Source of the DNA: Cladorhizidae sp. MBARI D1340-BT2
Taxonomy: Eukaryota > Porifera > Demospongiae > Poecilosclerida > Cladorhizidae
DNA: 64,000 bases
Direction of reading: 5' to 3'
Assembly (NCBI GenBank): GCA_028752905.1
Contig: JAQNBH010000007.1
Span: 41,705,872 to 41,769,871, forward strand
Part shown: positions 11,712 to 23,294 of the stretch, one piece after another
Layout: every line of letters starts with the position of its first letter
How positions within the stretch are numbered: the stretch's first letter is position 1
Program-made: the position numbers and the translations under genes
The notes under the pieces: generated by a model
Seen by the model: the letters and a program-made list of their open reading frames with translations, nothing else
What the model was told of the DNA's origin: nothing
The model's database searches: none

Positions 11712-12479
11712 ACAGAGAATTGCTAGGTTGAAATATGAGAGTGAACTTATAAATGTCGAGGGGGTAACTTATGAACCTGGAGGGTTTGATTGAGCGAGCT
11801 CTACCCCATGGAGGACTTTGGCATCTCTTGGTGTTTGGGGTGATGATGATGCTTGTATTTACAGTGCTGAACCCCAAACTGAAATTCATATAGTCAATTT
11901 ATCATAAAATAACTCTTTCATCAATATTTTCATGTTATTTTATTGTTGTTGTACTTTTCAAACTGATTTATTATGAAATGTAATTTTCATGTAGTGACAT
12001 CACATGATACCGTGTAACTCATTCAATTTTTGTCTGTAGTAAATAATATTTGTATATTATGAAAGCTCTTGCATTACTCCTTGTTTTCAATACATTTATA
12101 ACCAATCCAGTCATTTTCTGATGAGAGATATAGTCAGTCTGACGCATAAAAATGAAATTGGGGGTGTTGGGGGGAATGAAAAATCAAAAATCAAACAAAC
12201 TATTCAAAACATGTATCTGTGATCACTCTAATATCACCATAAATAGCAAGTGTTGAAGACCTGTGGTTCGGGTACAGGAGCGCATCTAAACATTTTAAAG
12301 GACCTTTGTGGTTTTTCCCATGTTTCAGTCCTGGTTTATTGCAACACCATTATTCTTGTGTCATTGGAAAGCACCTAGAATGAGCTACATTTTGAGACCA
12401 TAATCTTTGGAAATGGATTAAGCATTCAATAGTTATGACACGTTTTTTTAAAAAACCTACAAAAGGGTCGATTCTCTCG

Positions 12480-13045
12480 TTAATACAGACATGGCATATA
12501 CCCTGTTAAGAACCTTATGTTCAGCTGTCAGCATAATCTACACTAAGAGGGGGGGGGGGGTGTGTGGGTAACATGTCTTGTGTAATGTAGGAAGTTTATT
12601 TGATAAGTTCAGTGACCTCCAGTGGATGTTTGCTATGATCAGGAGTGGAGAAAGAGAACGAGTGTGGGATGGGGTTCCTGTGGAGGGGAAGGAGAACTAC
12701 TACCTCAGTTGCCTCTATCAGCCCAACACTAGTACTCCCGCCACCATCACTACCCTCCCCTCCACCATCACCTCCTCCCATCCACTATCACTACCCCATC
12801 CCTTCAACCATCACCGCCCTCCTCCTCCACCACCTTTTTAATCACTATCCCCATCCCGACAATTCTCCCTATGAAACAATGCTATTGAATAATTATCATT
12901 GTGTCACATGACCCAAGGCTTGCCAAGCCATTAGGCAGGATGGTAACTAAAAGTTGTTTCTTGAAACTAACTGGGTTTGCTCCAGCATCAACAGAACTCT
13001 CTGCCAGAGCTGTAAGCTCAAAGTGCTTGGATCAACCCCATTATC
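12480..13045 (+). other. Exon-like conserved segment in block A
   Basis: After TGTAATGTAG (a possible splice acceptor ending about 12590) one frame reads GSLFDKFSDLQWMFAMIRSG then ERERVWDGVPVEGKENYYLS before running into a CCACCATCAC-rich tract. The paralogue at 31440-31580 keeps the same frame open with only a few residue changes (D to E, D to N, Y to N). I do not recognise the protein. It may be a fragment of a host exon or chance. Confidence 0.3.
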
Positions 13046-13049
13046 AATA

Positions 13050-13430
13050 CTCCATAGGTTAGTCCTAGGGTTAAGACAATAGCTAGGGTTAAGGCAATGG
13101 CTAGGGTTAGGCCCGAGGCTGTGGCTAGCATTAAGACTAGGGCAATGGCTACAGTTAGGTCATGGCTAGGGTTATGGCTAGAGTTAAGGCCATGGATGTG
13201 TCTAGGGTTAAGGCTAGGGCAATGGCCAGGTTAGGGTTAGGGATGAGGTTAGGGTTAAGGTGAGGGTATTAGCCAGGGTTAGGGCCAGGGCAGGGCCTAG
13301 AGTTAAGACTAGGGCAATGGCTAGGTTCAGGAGGGTTAAGACTAGAGCAATGGCCAGGGTCAGGAGGGTTAAGAGTAGGGCAATGGCCAAGGTTAGGAGG
13401 GTTAAGACTAGGGCAATTGCTAAACCAGTC
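13050..13430. repeat. Degenerate telomere-like GGGTTA/GGCTAGGG repeats
   Basis: Runs of GGCTAGGGTTA grade into a 33-base unit containing AGGGTTAAGACTAGGGCAAT (about three to four copies at 13300-13420). The paralogous array at 31950-32450 has more of the 33-base units. These are interstitial and degenerate, not a chromosome end. Confidence 0.85.
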
Positions 13431-14149
13431 CCAATGATGTCATCATGATGATGTAATACTAGGATTATGACCCGAAGAAGAGCCCCAGAGATGACAAGCA
13501 GCCCAACTCAGTCACTCCACCCCACCTGGACAATGCTGAGCATCATGTGATCCCTGCCACATAGATGAGCAGGCACACTGCCCATATAAAGTACCTAGAG
13601 GTGGTATCTACTACTTGAAGACAGCACAGCATGAATGGCTGTACAACTTTAACTAGTCATGTCCTTGTGAATAAGTGGCAGCACATTCTTTGTCCTACTA
13701 CACTGGCTAGGGGAGAGTGCTAGAGTTAGATACGAAACAACTTTGAACTCTGGATATCCACAGTTGGTCCTAGATTGTCCGCGGCAGAGCCAGTAGACTA
13801 AACAGGTTTGGTCAGCTTCATTGAGAGAGGGGGAAATGATTTCACAGCTATTGTGCTGGCAGTGAACTAGCATTGCACTCACAAGGTGCCTCCGTGGAGT
13901 CCAGACAACCTGAGGCAATATACTCTGCAGAATTGGATGAGCATCCTTCGCACATCAGAGAAGGCTGGGCTCACCTCGTTGCTAGACAACCATTCTTGCA
14001 AGGGTAGGCGAGGCGCATGGGAAACCGGAACTCTCTAAATATGTCCCTTCAGTTCGGTTCGCTGAAGCAACTCCCAGCACATGGTCCCACATGGCCCCAC
14101 ATGGCCAACTAGGCAGAACCATTACCTCCTACCTCACGCACGCACCATT
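13431..14149. other. Distal part of block A, no recognisable gene
   Basis: This is highly similar to 32450-33199, including a CCATATAAAG box near 13583 followed about 45 bases later by AGCATGAATGGC. A TATA-type promoter is possible, but no convincing coding exon follows. Confidence 0.4.
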
Positions 14150-14670
14150 GCATGCGCACACACACACATTCCGATGTATAGTCACAACAACTCATGTATT
14201 TCCAGTGGTCTGTATTGCACTTTAAAGAATAACTCTCCCCCCAATGTTTTAGTCAGAGGTTTTGGCAGCTGCTAAATGTCGTTAATGTTCACTAATTCAA
14301 GTAAGTATCAACAAAATCAGAGGTGGCAAAGCAAATAAGGACCAATGGCGGCATTATCTGAATAGGAAGATTACGACCTTAGACAGTCTTTCCCAACTGT
14401 GGGAAGAATAGAATGCAGACCCGCCTAGATGCTAAATCCAGAATTTAATGGTATCTAACTCCTGAAGAACCCCCTCCCCCCCCATCCAAAAAGACTTCAA
14501 TGTAATGTAACTTAAACCTAAATAAAAGCCCCAGAATACCTCAATAGTGGCGATACTTAACATCAGTCCCTGGTTAGCAAATCTTCATCCAACCGGGAAC
14601 CACATCTTCAGCCAATCAGGGATCATGCAGAATCAGACCAGATAATTATAGTAATGGGAGGGTGGGGTTG
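14150..14670. other. No recognisable gene
   Basis: This stretch has no recognisable gene. A C-rich run (CCCCCTCCCCCCCC) lies near 14470. Confidence 0.5.
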
Positions 14671-14675
14671 GTCAG

Positions 14676-14733
14676 TTGAGCTGCTGTCGGGGGTGGGGGG
14701 GGTAGGGGGGGGGGGGGGGAGGGGGGGAAGGAA
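14676..14733 (+). repeat. G-rich tract with G-quadruplex potential
   Basis: Multiple runs of three or more G (GGGGGTGGGGGGGGTAGGGG and a longer run after it). It meets the usual pattern for a DNA G-quadruplex. It lies just before the 36-base minisatellite. Confidence 0.7.
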
Positions 14734-14817
14734 CTTGTGTTGAAGGAGAGCTTGGGAGCTTTTTAAATTGATCGCAAGACGATTCAGAACTGCTGCTAGC
14801 CAGTCACCTCACCACCT

Positions 14818-17800
14818 GATCAGCACTGCAAGATGACGCAGGCATACTCATAGGCTCAGCACTGCAAGATGACGCAGGCATACTCATAGGCTCAGCACTG
14901 CAAGATGACGCAGGCATACTCATAGGCTCAGCACTGCAAGATGACGCAGACATACTCATAAGCTCAGCACTGCAAGATGACGCAGACATTCTCATAGGCT
15001 CAGCACTGCAAGATGACACAGACATACTCATAGGCTCAGCTCTGCAAGATTATGAGGACATACTCATAGGCTCAGCACTACAAGATGACACAGACATACT
15101 CACAGGCTCAGCACTGCAAGATGACGCAGACATACTCATAGGCTCAGCACTGCAAGATGACACAGACATACTCATAGGCTCAGCACTGCAAGATGACGCA
15201 GACATACTCATAAGCTCAGCACTGCAAGATGACGCAGACATTCTCATAGGCTCAGCACTGCAAGATGACACAGACATACTCATAGGCTCAGCTCTGCAAG
15301 ATTATGAGGACATACTCATAGGCTCAGCACTACAAGATGACACAGACATACTCACAGGCTCAGCACTGCAAGATGACGCAGACATACTCATAGGCTCAGC
15401 ACTGCAAGATGACACAGACATACTCATAGGCTCAGCACTGCAAGATGACGCACATACTCATAGGCTCAGCACTGCAAGATGACGCAGACATACTCATAGG
15501 ATCAGCACTGCAAGATGACACAGACATACTCATAGGCTCAGCACTGCAAGATGACACAGACATACTCAGCACTGCAAGATGATGTAGACATACTCATAGG
15601 CTCAGCATTGCAAGATGACGCACATACTCATAGGCTCAGCACTGCAAGATGACGCAGGCATACTCATAGGATCAGCACTGCAAGATGACACAGACATACT
15701 CATAGGCTCAGCACTGCAAGATGACACAGACATACTCATAGGCTCAGCACTGCAAGATGACACAGACATACTCATAGGCTCAGCACTGAAAGATGACATA
15801 GACATACTCATAGGCTCAGTACTGCAAGATGACACAGACATACTCATAGGATCAGCACTGCAAGATGATGTAGACATACTCATAGGCTCAGTACTGCAAG
15901 ATGACACATCTACATACTCATAGGCTCAGCACTGCAAGATGACGCAGACATACTCATAGGCTCAGCACTGCAAGATGACACAGACATACTCATAGGCTCA
16001 GCACTGCAAGATGACGCAGACATACTCATAGGCTCAGCACTGCAAGATGATGCAGACATACTTATAGGCTCAGCACTGCAAGATGATGCAGACATACTTA
16101 TAGGCTCAGCACTGCAAGATGACGCAGACATACTCATAGGCTCAGCACTGCAAGATGACACAGACATACTCATAGGATCAGCACTGCAAGATGATGTAGA
16201 CATACTCATAGGCTCAACACTGCAAGATGACGCACATACTCATAGGCTCAGCACTGCAAGATGACGCAGGCATACTCATAGGATCAGCACTGCAAGATGA
16301 CACAGACATACTCATAGGCTCAGCACTGCAAGATGACACAGACATACTCATCGGCTCAGCACTGTAAGATGACACAGACATACTCATAGGCTCAGCACTG
16401 AAAGATGACACAGACATACTCATAGGCTCAGCACTGCAAGATGACACATACATACTCATAGGCTCAGCACTGCAAGATGACACAGACATACTCATAGGCT
16501 CAGCACTGCAAGATGACACAGACATACTCATAGGCTCAGCACTGCAAGATGACACAGACATACTCATAGGCTCAGCACTGAAAGATGACACAGACATACT
16601 CATAGGATCAGCACTGCAAGATGATGTAGACATACTCATAGGCTCAGTACTGCAAGATGACACATCTACATACTCATAGGCTCAGCACTGCAAGATGACG
16701 CAGACATACTCATAGGCTCAGCACTGCAAGATGACACAGACATACTCATAGGCTCAGCACTGCAAGATGACGCAGACATACTCATAGGCTCAGCACTGCA
16801 AGATGATGCAGACATACTTATAGGCTCAGCACTGCAAGATGACGCAGACATACTCATAGGCTCAGCACTGCAAGATGACACAGACATACTCATAGGATCA
16901 GTACTGCAAGATGATGTAGACATACTCATAGGCTCAGCACTGCAAGATGACGCACATACTCATAGGCTCAGCACTGCAAGATGACGCAGGCATACTCATA
17001 GGATCAGCACTGCAAGATGACACAGACATACTCATAGGCTCAGCACTGCAAGATGACACAGACATACTCATAGGCTCAGCACTGCAAGATGACACAGACA
17101 TACTCATAGGCTCAGCACTGAAAGATGACACAGACATACTCATAGGCTCAGCACTGCAAGATGACACATACATACTCATAGGCTCAGCACTGCAAGATGA
17201 CACAGACATACTCATAGGCTCAGCACTGCAAGATGACACAGACATACTCATAGGCTCAGCACTGCAAGATGACACAGACATACTCATAGGCTCAGCACTG
17301 AAAGATGACACAGACATACTCATAGGATCAGCACTGCAAGATGATGTAGACATACTCATAGGCTCAGTACTGCAAGATGACACAGATATACTCATAGGAT
17401 CAGCACTGCAAGATGATGTAGACATACTCATAGGCTCAGCACTGCAAGATGACACATACATACTCATAGGCTCAGCACTGCAAGATGACACAGACATACT
17501 CATAGGCTCAGCACTGCAAGATGACACAGACATACTCATAGGCTCAGCACTGCAAGATGACACAGACATACTCATAGGCTCAGCACTGAAAGATGACACA
17601 GACATACTCATAGGATCAGCACTGCAAGATGATGTAGACATACTCATAGGCTCAGTACTGCAAGATGACACAGATATACTCATAGGATCAGCACTGCAAG
17701 ATGATGTAGACATACTCATAGGCTCAGCACTGCAAGATGACGCAGACATACTCATAGGCTCAGCACTGCAAGATGACGCAGACATACTCATAGGCTCAGC

Positions 17801-18060
17801 ACTGCAAGATGATGCAGACATACTCATAGGCTCAGCATTGCAAGATGACACAGATATACTCATAGGCTCAGCACTGCAAGATGACGCACACATACTCATA
17901 GGATCAGCACTGCAAGATGATGCAGACATACTCATAGGCTCAGCACTGCAAGATGACGCAGACATACTCATAGGCTCAGCACTGCAAGATGATGCAGACA
18001 TACTCATAGGCTCAGCACTGCAAGATGATGCAGACATACTCATAGGCTCAGCACTGCAAT
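14818..18060. repeat. 3.2-kb minisatellite, 36-base unit, about 90 copies
   Basis: The unit is GCACTGCAAGATGACACAGA followed by CATACTCATAGGCTCA (36 bases, 12 codons). Because 36 is divisible by three, long frames stay open on both strands. The plus strand reads SALQDDTDILIG repeats over 16947-18062, and the minus strand reads SMSVSSCSAEPM repeats over 16934-18067. Two-base indels shift the frame in the 5' part (GACGCACATACTC near 15450, 15620, 16230 and 16950; ACACATCTACATAC near 15903 and 16659). The same variants recur at 612, 720 and 756 bases, which are 17, 20 and 21 units, so blocks of units were duplicated as higher-order repeats. I do not call a gene. Confidence 0.95.
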
Positions 18061-18279
18061 GAAGCAAGCAAACTTAAGGCGGAGCTATGGGTCAGATATA
18101 AATTTTCATTTGAAGATGTTAGGATTATCAATTGAACGAAGAAGAAACAGCTGCATAACATTTGAATTTAATTCTTTGCTGTCAGTTCCCCATTTCCTCA
18201 GAGGAATACCTAGCCTAGCTAGGAACTGTATATTTTCTAAAATTGTTTTCAATATTTGAGACGATATCCAGGTTTTTTA
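18061..18279. other. Junction after the minisatellite, nothing recognised
   Basis: This short AT-rich stretch lies between the array and a hAT fragment and has no recognisable motif. Confidence 0.4.
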
Positions 18280-19184
18280 CTTGCATGACCAATGTCAATC
18301 AGCTCATCGATGCTCTTAGCTTGGGTTGGTAAGATAAAAAGGGCTTCACATGCCTACTCAGACTCATGGTATTTCTTTATCTTAGATATTCCATCTTTCC
18401 AATTGGAAAAGCCAGCTGATATCTATATAAAATAAGATATGGTAGATGTAAATATGCTAACTTGCTAACTATAGAATATGCTTACAAAGGCACTATCTGG
18501 ACTTTTTGAAGCCAAAATCTTCTTTTGAGCCACTGCCTTTGTACAACAAGCATGGCAAAAAATGATGTCCTGCTCTACATCATGAAGAAATATATTTCTA
18601 GTCAAGTGTCTGAAGGTCTCTCCTGATAACTTGGACATAAACAACTACGTTTTATTTGTATCTTCTTCCACGAGAGCCTCCGGTGCAAATAAACTTCGAC
18701 ATAACTTCTGTTCCACATCTACCAGTCGTCACTTCTATTATAATAAGAGTTGTCCACTTGTGGAATTCATTAGTGCCAATAATCCACATGTCCTTGTCAT
18801 TCTACAGTATCAAGCATCACATTATTGACTTTCTCTTTCTCTGGGACCATTTCTTGTCAAACGTTGACCCTGATACTCCATGCACATTTCACTATATCTG
18901 TCCTTGTTCCTCGTGCTCTATAATTCCCCACCTCTAATAATACTCATCCTGGCTAATTATGGTCAACAATCTCTTGCTGTTCATGGGTTTTTAGTGTAGC
19001 TAGTATAGCTAATAAAAAATTACATTCACTGTGGTGTCTACTGATCACTTAACATTGTTTAGTCAGTACTGTAGTGACCAAACAACTGTAGTGACCAAAC
19101 AATAGACTGTCTGTTACGTATAGCAGGCAACTAGCTTATATATATATTTTGGCCCACCTGGCCCACCCTGCTAAACCACCCCTG
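18280..19184 (-). mobile_element. Truncated hAT element, right end only
   Basis: On the minus strand, 18600-18480 encodes the end of a TTF zinc finger (CTKAVAQKKILASKSPDSAFV). After a gap, 18415-18280 encodes GFSNWKDGISKIKKYHESE and ALFILPTQAKSIDELI, matching the start of the hAT transposase domain. The right terminus is at 19184 (GCTAAACCACCCCTG). The same family's right half is at 44210-44688. The flank after 19184 (AGTAGGTACAT) matches the uninterrupted paralogue at 35059, which locates the insertion point. No left terminus is visible; the 36-base array lies where it should be. Confidence 0.75.
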
Positions 19185-20003
19185 AGTAGGTACATATATA
19201 CCTTCACTGTTGCTCTGTGATACAGATCCAACCAGAAGAAAGAGAAGTAGAATCTTCATCTCCTACCCGGCTCAGGCAGCTACAGCTCAAACAAACAACT
19301 GTAACGTCCACTAGCTGATCTTTTGAATTTATACATTCGGATGATTCCTGTCCCACAGGCCACAGGTGACCTCATTCTAAGGCATAATTATAACTTTGCG
19401 TATCGAATTACCATTATCTAATGCACACCTGATGCGGTTGTTCACGAGCTCTCCTAAAGTCAAGCGATACGTACGGTCTCATGCATATGGGCGGTTACAG
19501 CAACTTTTTGTTCTTCTTTGTTTTTTTGTTTTTTAACAAGCTTGTACATATAAATACATCAATCCAGAAATCCAGAAAAACAATTCAAGCCTGTCCATCC
19601 ACCATGGGGGCCCGGGGAGGGAGGCAGCTGAAAAAATTGGTATCATGTGTCTGGTCCACTGATGATGGGGCAGAAAGTAGCATTCCACATGATCTTCCAG
19701 CAAAATACGTCTCTACATCTTCTCCCTTCTCTAACTTTCTGAAAGTGACTATCCTCAGTTTGCGTCACCGATTTGCACAATTTGCCTGGGGAGTGGCGCG
19801 CTCACGTAATAACAATGAAATGCAGTACAATACAGATAAAAAATGTGCTAGCTAGTTTTCGTCCTCTTCTCCAGGTTCTTCTAGCTCTTCCAACTCATCA
19901 GCTTCCCAATCACACATCCCTGCGAAAGTCGTCGTCGTCACTCTCCTCATCAACTTTCTTCGGAATGCATTCCCTGATGAAGTCATCATCTGAACCATCC
20001 ATG
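19185..20003 (-). repeat. Duplication block B (matches 35059-35538 plus 44689-45010), pogo-like 3' region
   Basis: The sequence from AGTAGGTACAT through CCATGGGGGCCCGGGGAGGG to CATTCCCTGATGAAGTCATC is collinear with 35059-35538 and then 44689-45010. On the minus strand, 20003-19850 encodes the C-terminal tail of a pogo-like transposase (DGSDDDFIRECIPKKVDEES) with a frameshift. In this copy GTCTCTACATCTTCTCCC near 19711-19728 is uninterrupted, which makes it the empty site for the hAT stack at 35539-44688. Confidence 0.85.
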
Positions 20004-21880
20004 TAGGGCTGCAGATTTTATACAAATATTTGTATTTTTCTAACCTTGTACAGTATCTTTGGATGTATTTTAATAATCTTTGTATTTAGGTACTATTATC
20101 ACTGTGACTATGACTCTGCAACTGGAGACCTGCTTTGGGGGTTTAAATTTCAAAATAATTATTGTTAGCTCTGTAGAACGTTTAAACCTGGGCAAGGTGA
20201 TGGCAAAGCACATTGTCAGTGATCAGCAGGGACCTCAGGAGACAAGTATTGTGAGTAGTGCTAGTAGAAGTTCTAACCAGTCGGTGTCACTGTCAGAGTA
20301 TCTATAAATCTGCAAGCTCTCTTACCTCATACATTCGAAACAGAGATGGACCAAAGAGAGAAGAAGCTGTCATAGCAGCAGAGGTTAAGTTTGCTTTCTT
20401 TCTAGCAGAGCATCACCTCCATTTTTGGTAGCTGAGCACTGCTCAAAATTGTTTCCTGCACTATATCCAGATTCTGCAATTGCAAAATCTATAAAATGTG
20501 GCCGGACTAAAGCCAGGGCTATTGTGAAAGTAGTAGCTGAAGAAGTAGTTTCTGATTTACTTACCCGGCTTGATGAATCTAAGTTTTTCAGCTTACATAT
20601 ATACAGATGAAACCGACATTACCGTTAAATGCAGTATTATGATCCAGTTCTTTGAGAATACCACTGGAAAGGTTTGTTGCTTTTTCCTAAAGTTGGAGTC
20701 AGTGCAGAAGGCTGACGCAGCAAGTTTATTCCAGGTCCTAGACTCTAATTTGAGTGACAATGGACCTATAAAATATGCTAATCTGGTGGGACTGGGCTCT
20801 GATGGTGCTAATGTCATGCTGGGAAAAAGCGATTCTGTTATGACTAAATGATTTAATGTCATTTAGTCATAACATTAAAAACTAATCAAACCTCTTTGAT
20901 GGCTTTCACTGTAATTGCCATATAGCAGCCTTAATTGCTAATCATGCATGCAGTGTCTTGCCCGATATTCTTGATGACATTACAGTTCAAATTTGGTATT
21001 TCTCCCAAAACGTCAACGCACCTTTGAAAATTCGCAAGTTTTCAAGCCATACAAGTTGCTTAAAACAGCGCAAATGGGGTGGCTAAGCTACTAGAACAGT
21101 TTCATGCTCTTCTTTCTTATTTCAGAAGTTCAGAAGAGAAGCAAGCTGTTGTTCTCAGAATAAAAACTGGTCTGAGAATCCACTTTGTAAATGTTTCTGA
21201 GTGATTCATTGCCCGTTATTAACACCTTTAAACAAAACGATACAATTGCAATCATCTACAATACATTTCCTTCACCAAGAGGTCCAGTCATTTTTTTAAA
21301 AGATTTTGCTACGCTTTTTTTCCACCCCCTTCTGTGCAAAATGCTAGTATTTCAGCTCTTAATCTAGATGACGAGGACCAGTTTCTTCTCCTAGAAGAAA
21401 TATTTGTGGGTCAAAAAGCAGAAAGCTTTCTCTCTGGTGAGAATGATCTCTTGTCGAATGAAGTCTGAAAGTTCAGGGGGACATGCAGAAATTTTTGGGT
21501 GGCTGCAGCAAAGTATGCTATTAAAAAACTGCCCAGTTGATAATGACTTTTTGAAAAACTTAAGTTGGATTTCTCTGTATGTTGCATCATGCCTTAAACA
21601 AGCCATCAAAGACGACGAAATAGGTCTGCTTAATGAAGAATTTATTAACTACTGCACTGCTGAGCTCCCTCCTGAAATTGTTACTATTATTGCTACTGGC
21701 ATCAAGTTGGGCAAGTCAAAGATGTTTCTGGAGAATGTTAGCTAAAGCAGTGATAACAATTCCCCATGGCAATGCAGATTGGGAAAGGACATTTAGTCAT
21801 ATTGGACTGAATAAAACCAAGGTACGAAATAGTTTGAGTGTGATAGAAGAAATTTTTTAATGAAAAGACAAAGTTATAAA
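20004..21880 (+). pseudogene. hAT transposase remnant, second lineage
   Basis: Recognisable pieces lie in order on the plus strand but in shifting frames: NRDGPKREEAVIAAEVKFAF (about 20340-20400), LFPALYPDSAIAKSIKCGRT (20445-20510), the first catalytic region SLHIYTDET with IQFFENTTGKVCC, then LVGLGSDGANVMLGKSDSVM (about 20785-20845), and the C-terminal signature IPHGNADWERTFSHIGLNKT followed by KVRNSL (about 21760-21840). This resembles the SCAN/ZBED-like hAT group, unlike the ZMYM1-like copies elsewhere. Multiple stops, frameshifts and an inverted duplication at 20837-20873 show it is dead. It entered block B at about 20003. Confidence 0.8.
20837..20873. repeat. Perfect 15-base inverted repeat, 7-base loop
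   Basis: GTTATGACTAAATGA is followed by TTTAATG and then its exact reverse complement. It interrupts the hAT reading frame just after the GKSDSVMTK segment. Confidence 0.95.
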
Positions 21881-22224
21881 TATATATTGACAATACCTCG
21901 GACACATGCGTACATCATGATACATGTCTGTTAGAATGTAGGGATGGGCATGGCAAGGGCAAGAGGGAGGTGGGGTAGAAATGCAATTACATTTTAAAGA
22001 AAAGGATTAAGATTATCTGCATTGCTTCGATTACAAGTGAAAACAAAGGACCCTTGTTTCGACTTCAAACCAACAGCAAGAATGCTTCAAAGATGCAAGA
22101 ATGCTATTTCTGAACTAATTTAACTTATTACTCTAACATTTTTAAATATCAGTATTGTATTTGTAATACTTTGGATATATTTGGAGTTTTAACTGGTATA
22201 AAATTCAGAGTTGAATAACATGTA

Positions 22225-22530
22225 TTACGATTAATGCGACAAGGGAGTTAGCAGCCCTGGAGTGGGCGTATGCTCAGGAGAGCATCTAGGGCTAGGCTCA
22301 GGAGTGGGCTTATGCTCAGTTGGCTAGGGTTAGGGTCAGAAGAGCAGCTAAGGTTAGGCTCAGCTTGTGCTCAAGAGAGTGGCTAGGATTAAGCTTAGGG
22401 GAGTGGCTATGGTTAGGCTCAGGATAGTAGGCTTATGCTCAGGAGAGTGGCTTAGGCTCAGGAAAGTAATTAGGGTTAGAGTCAGTAGAGTGATTAGGGT
22501 TAGGGTTAAGGGTAAGGGTTAAAGCAATGG
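22225..22530. repeat. Degenerate GGCTCAGGAGAGTGGCTAGG / TTAGGG repeats
   Basis: Repeated short motifs built from GGCTTATGCTCAGGAGAG and GGGTTAGGGTTA. They are paralogous to 57765-58035. Confidence 0.8.
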
Positions 22531-23294
22531 CTAGAACAATCTTGACAATGCTGAAGTCCCAACATGAATTGTCTACTAATATTATTGTGACATGAAGTAT
22601 TTCCCCAAAGTGGGCATGGACACAGATGATAGGTATATAGCTAAATATTTTATCTCACTTGAGTCCCCCTCCCCCAATATTCAAGATCCTCAGTCACAAG
22701 CAACTGTTGTGCTTGGTGTCCAATTTCCTCATCATGGAAGAACTATACACAGAATCTGATATGAATGCTCCAAAAATTTGAAATGTTAAAAATTCCACAA
22801 TAATAATGTCAACGGCTCAAGAAACACTAGGGGTTAATCAGTAAAAGAGTTAAGATTTGATTATGCAAGTGATCTATCTGGCCATTGAAAAGTTCCATCA
22901 AATTCAAACTGCTTACCCGGCTTCCTTGTGTATCTAAGCATACATTAGCTGATGGACCCTTCCCTCATGAGTGGCAATAGCCCCCTCATGAGTGGATCTA
23001 GGCATGCAATAGTTCTTCTCCCTTCATTACCCACTTGACACCACAAGTAACTATATGTTACTGCAGTGATTGCCCTTTAAAAATATTATTCATAAATAAA
23101 TTCATCCTTGAGGCTGATGGGCAACTTTCAGAGCTCTCACCAGCTGCTCGATTATATCATATTGGAACACAAGATTTTTTTTAATAATTGGAAAGATACA
23201 GTCGTTTTACCTAAAAGTAATACAGCCAGGACACATACATTCAATTCAAAAAATACAAAGCAGCTGTTTAAATAGCTGTACAAAAGTGGAGATC

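Larger units (their letters stand above)
8884..12479 (+). mobile_element. Mutator-like-domain transposon with TTAA target duplication (Kolobok-like)
   Basis: TTAA at 8880-8883 and 12480-12483 flanks a 3.6-kb segment that is absent from the paralogous copy, where CTCCACCCC-TTAA-TACAGACATG reads straight through at 31341-31363. The ends are therefore exact. The element carries a transposase of the Mutator-like type found in many animal genomes. Classical MULEs make 8-11 base target duplications, while TTAA is characteristic of Kolobok and piggyBac. The termini (GACTCGAATTGG at left; CGAGAGAATCGACC, reverse complement, at right) are only weakly similar, so no long terminal inverted repeat is evident. 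Confidence 0.85.
8384..14149. repeat. Duplication block A (matches 30836-33199), interrupted by a 3.6-kb element
   Basis: From GAGTGCTTGTG at about 8384 this block matches 30836 onward in the same order: the CCTCCAGAGCACAAC minisatellite, the GTAATGTAGGAAGTTT segment, the CCACCATCAC-rich tract, the AGGGTTAAGACTAGGGC repeats and the conserved stretch ending GAACCATTACCTCC. The copy here is longer only because the Mutator-like element at 8884-12479 is inserted; the other copy has an empty TTAA at 31350-31353. Confidence 0.9.

Noticed and set aside
13050..13430. A true telomere
   Set aside because: The TTAGGG-like units are degenerate, interstitial, and followed by unique sequence that is duplicated elsewhere.
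14818..18060. CRISPR array
   Set aside because: The repeats abut head to tail without unique spacers, and the context is eukaryotic.
16934..18067. A 370-codon repeat protein called as a coding gene
   Set aside because: Both strands are equally open because the unit is 36 bases. There is no splice signal, promoter or constraint evidence, so it is kept as a finding only.
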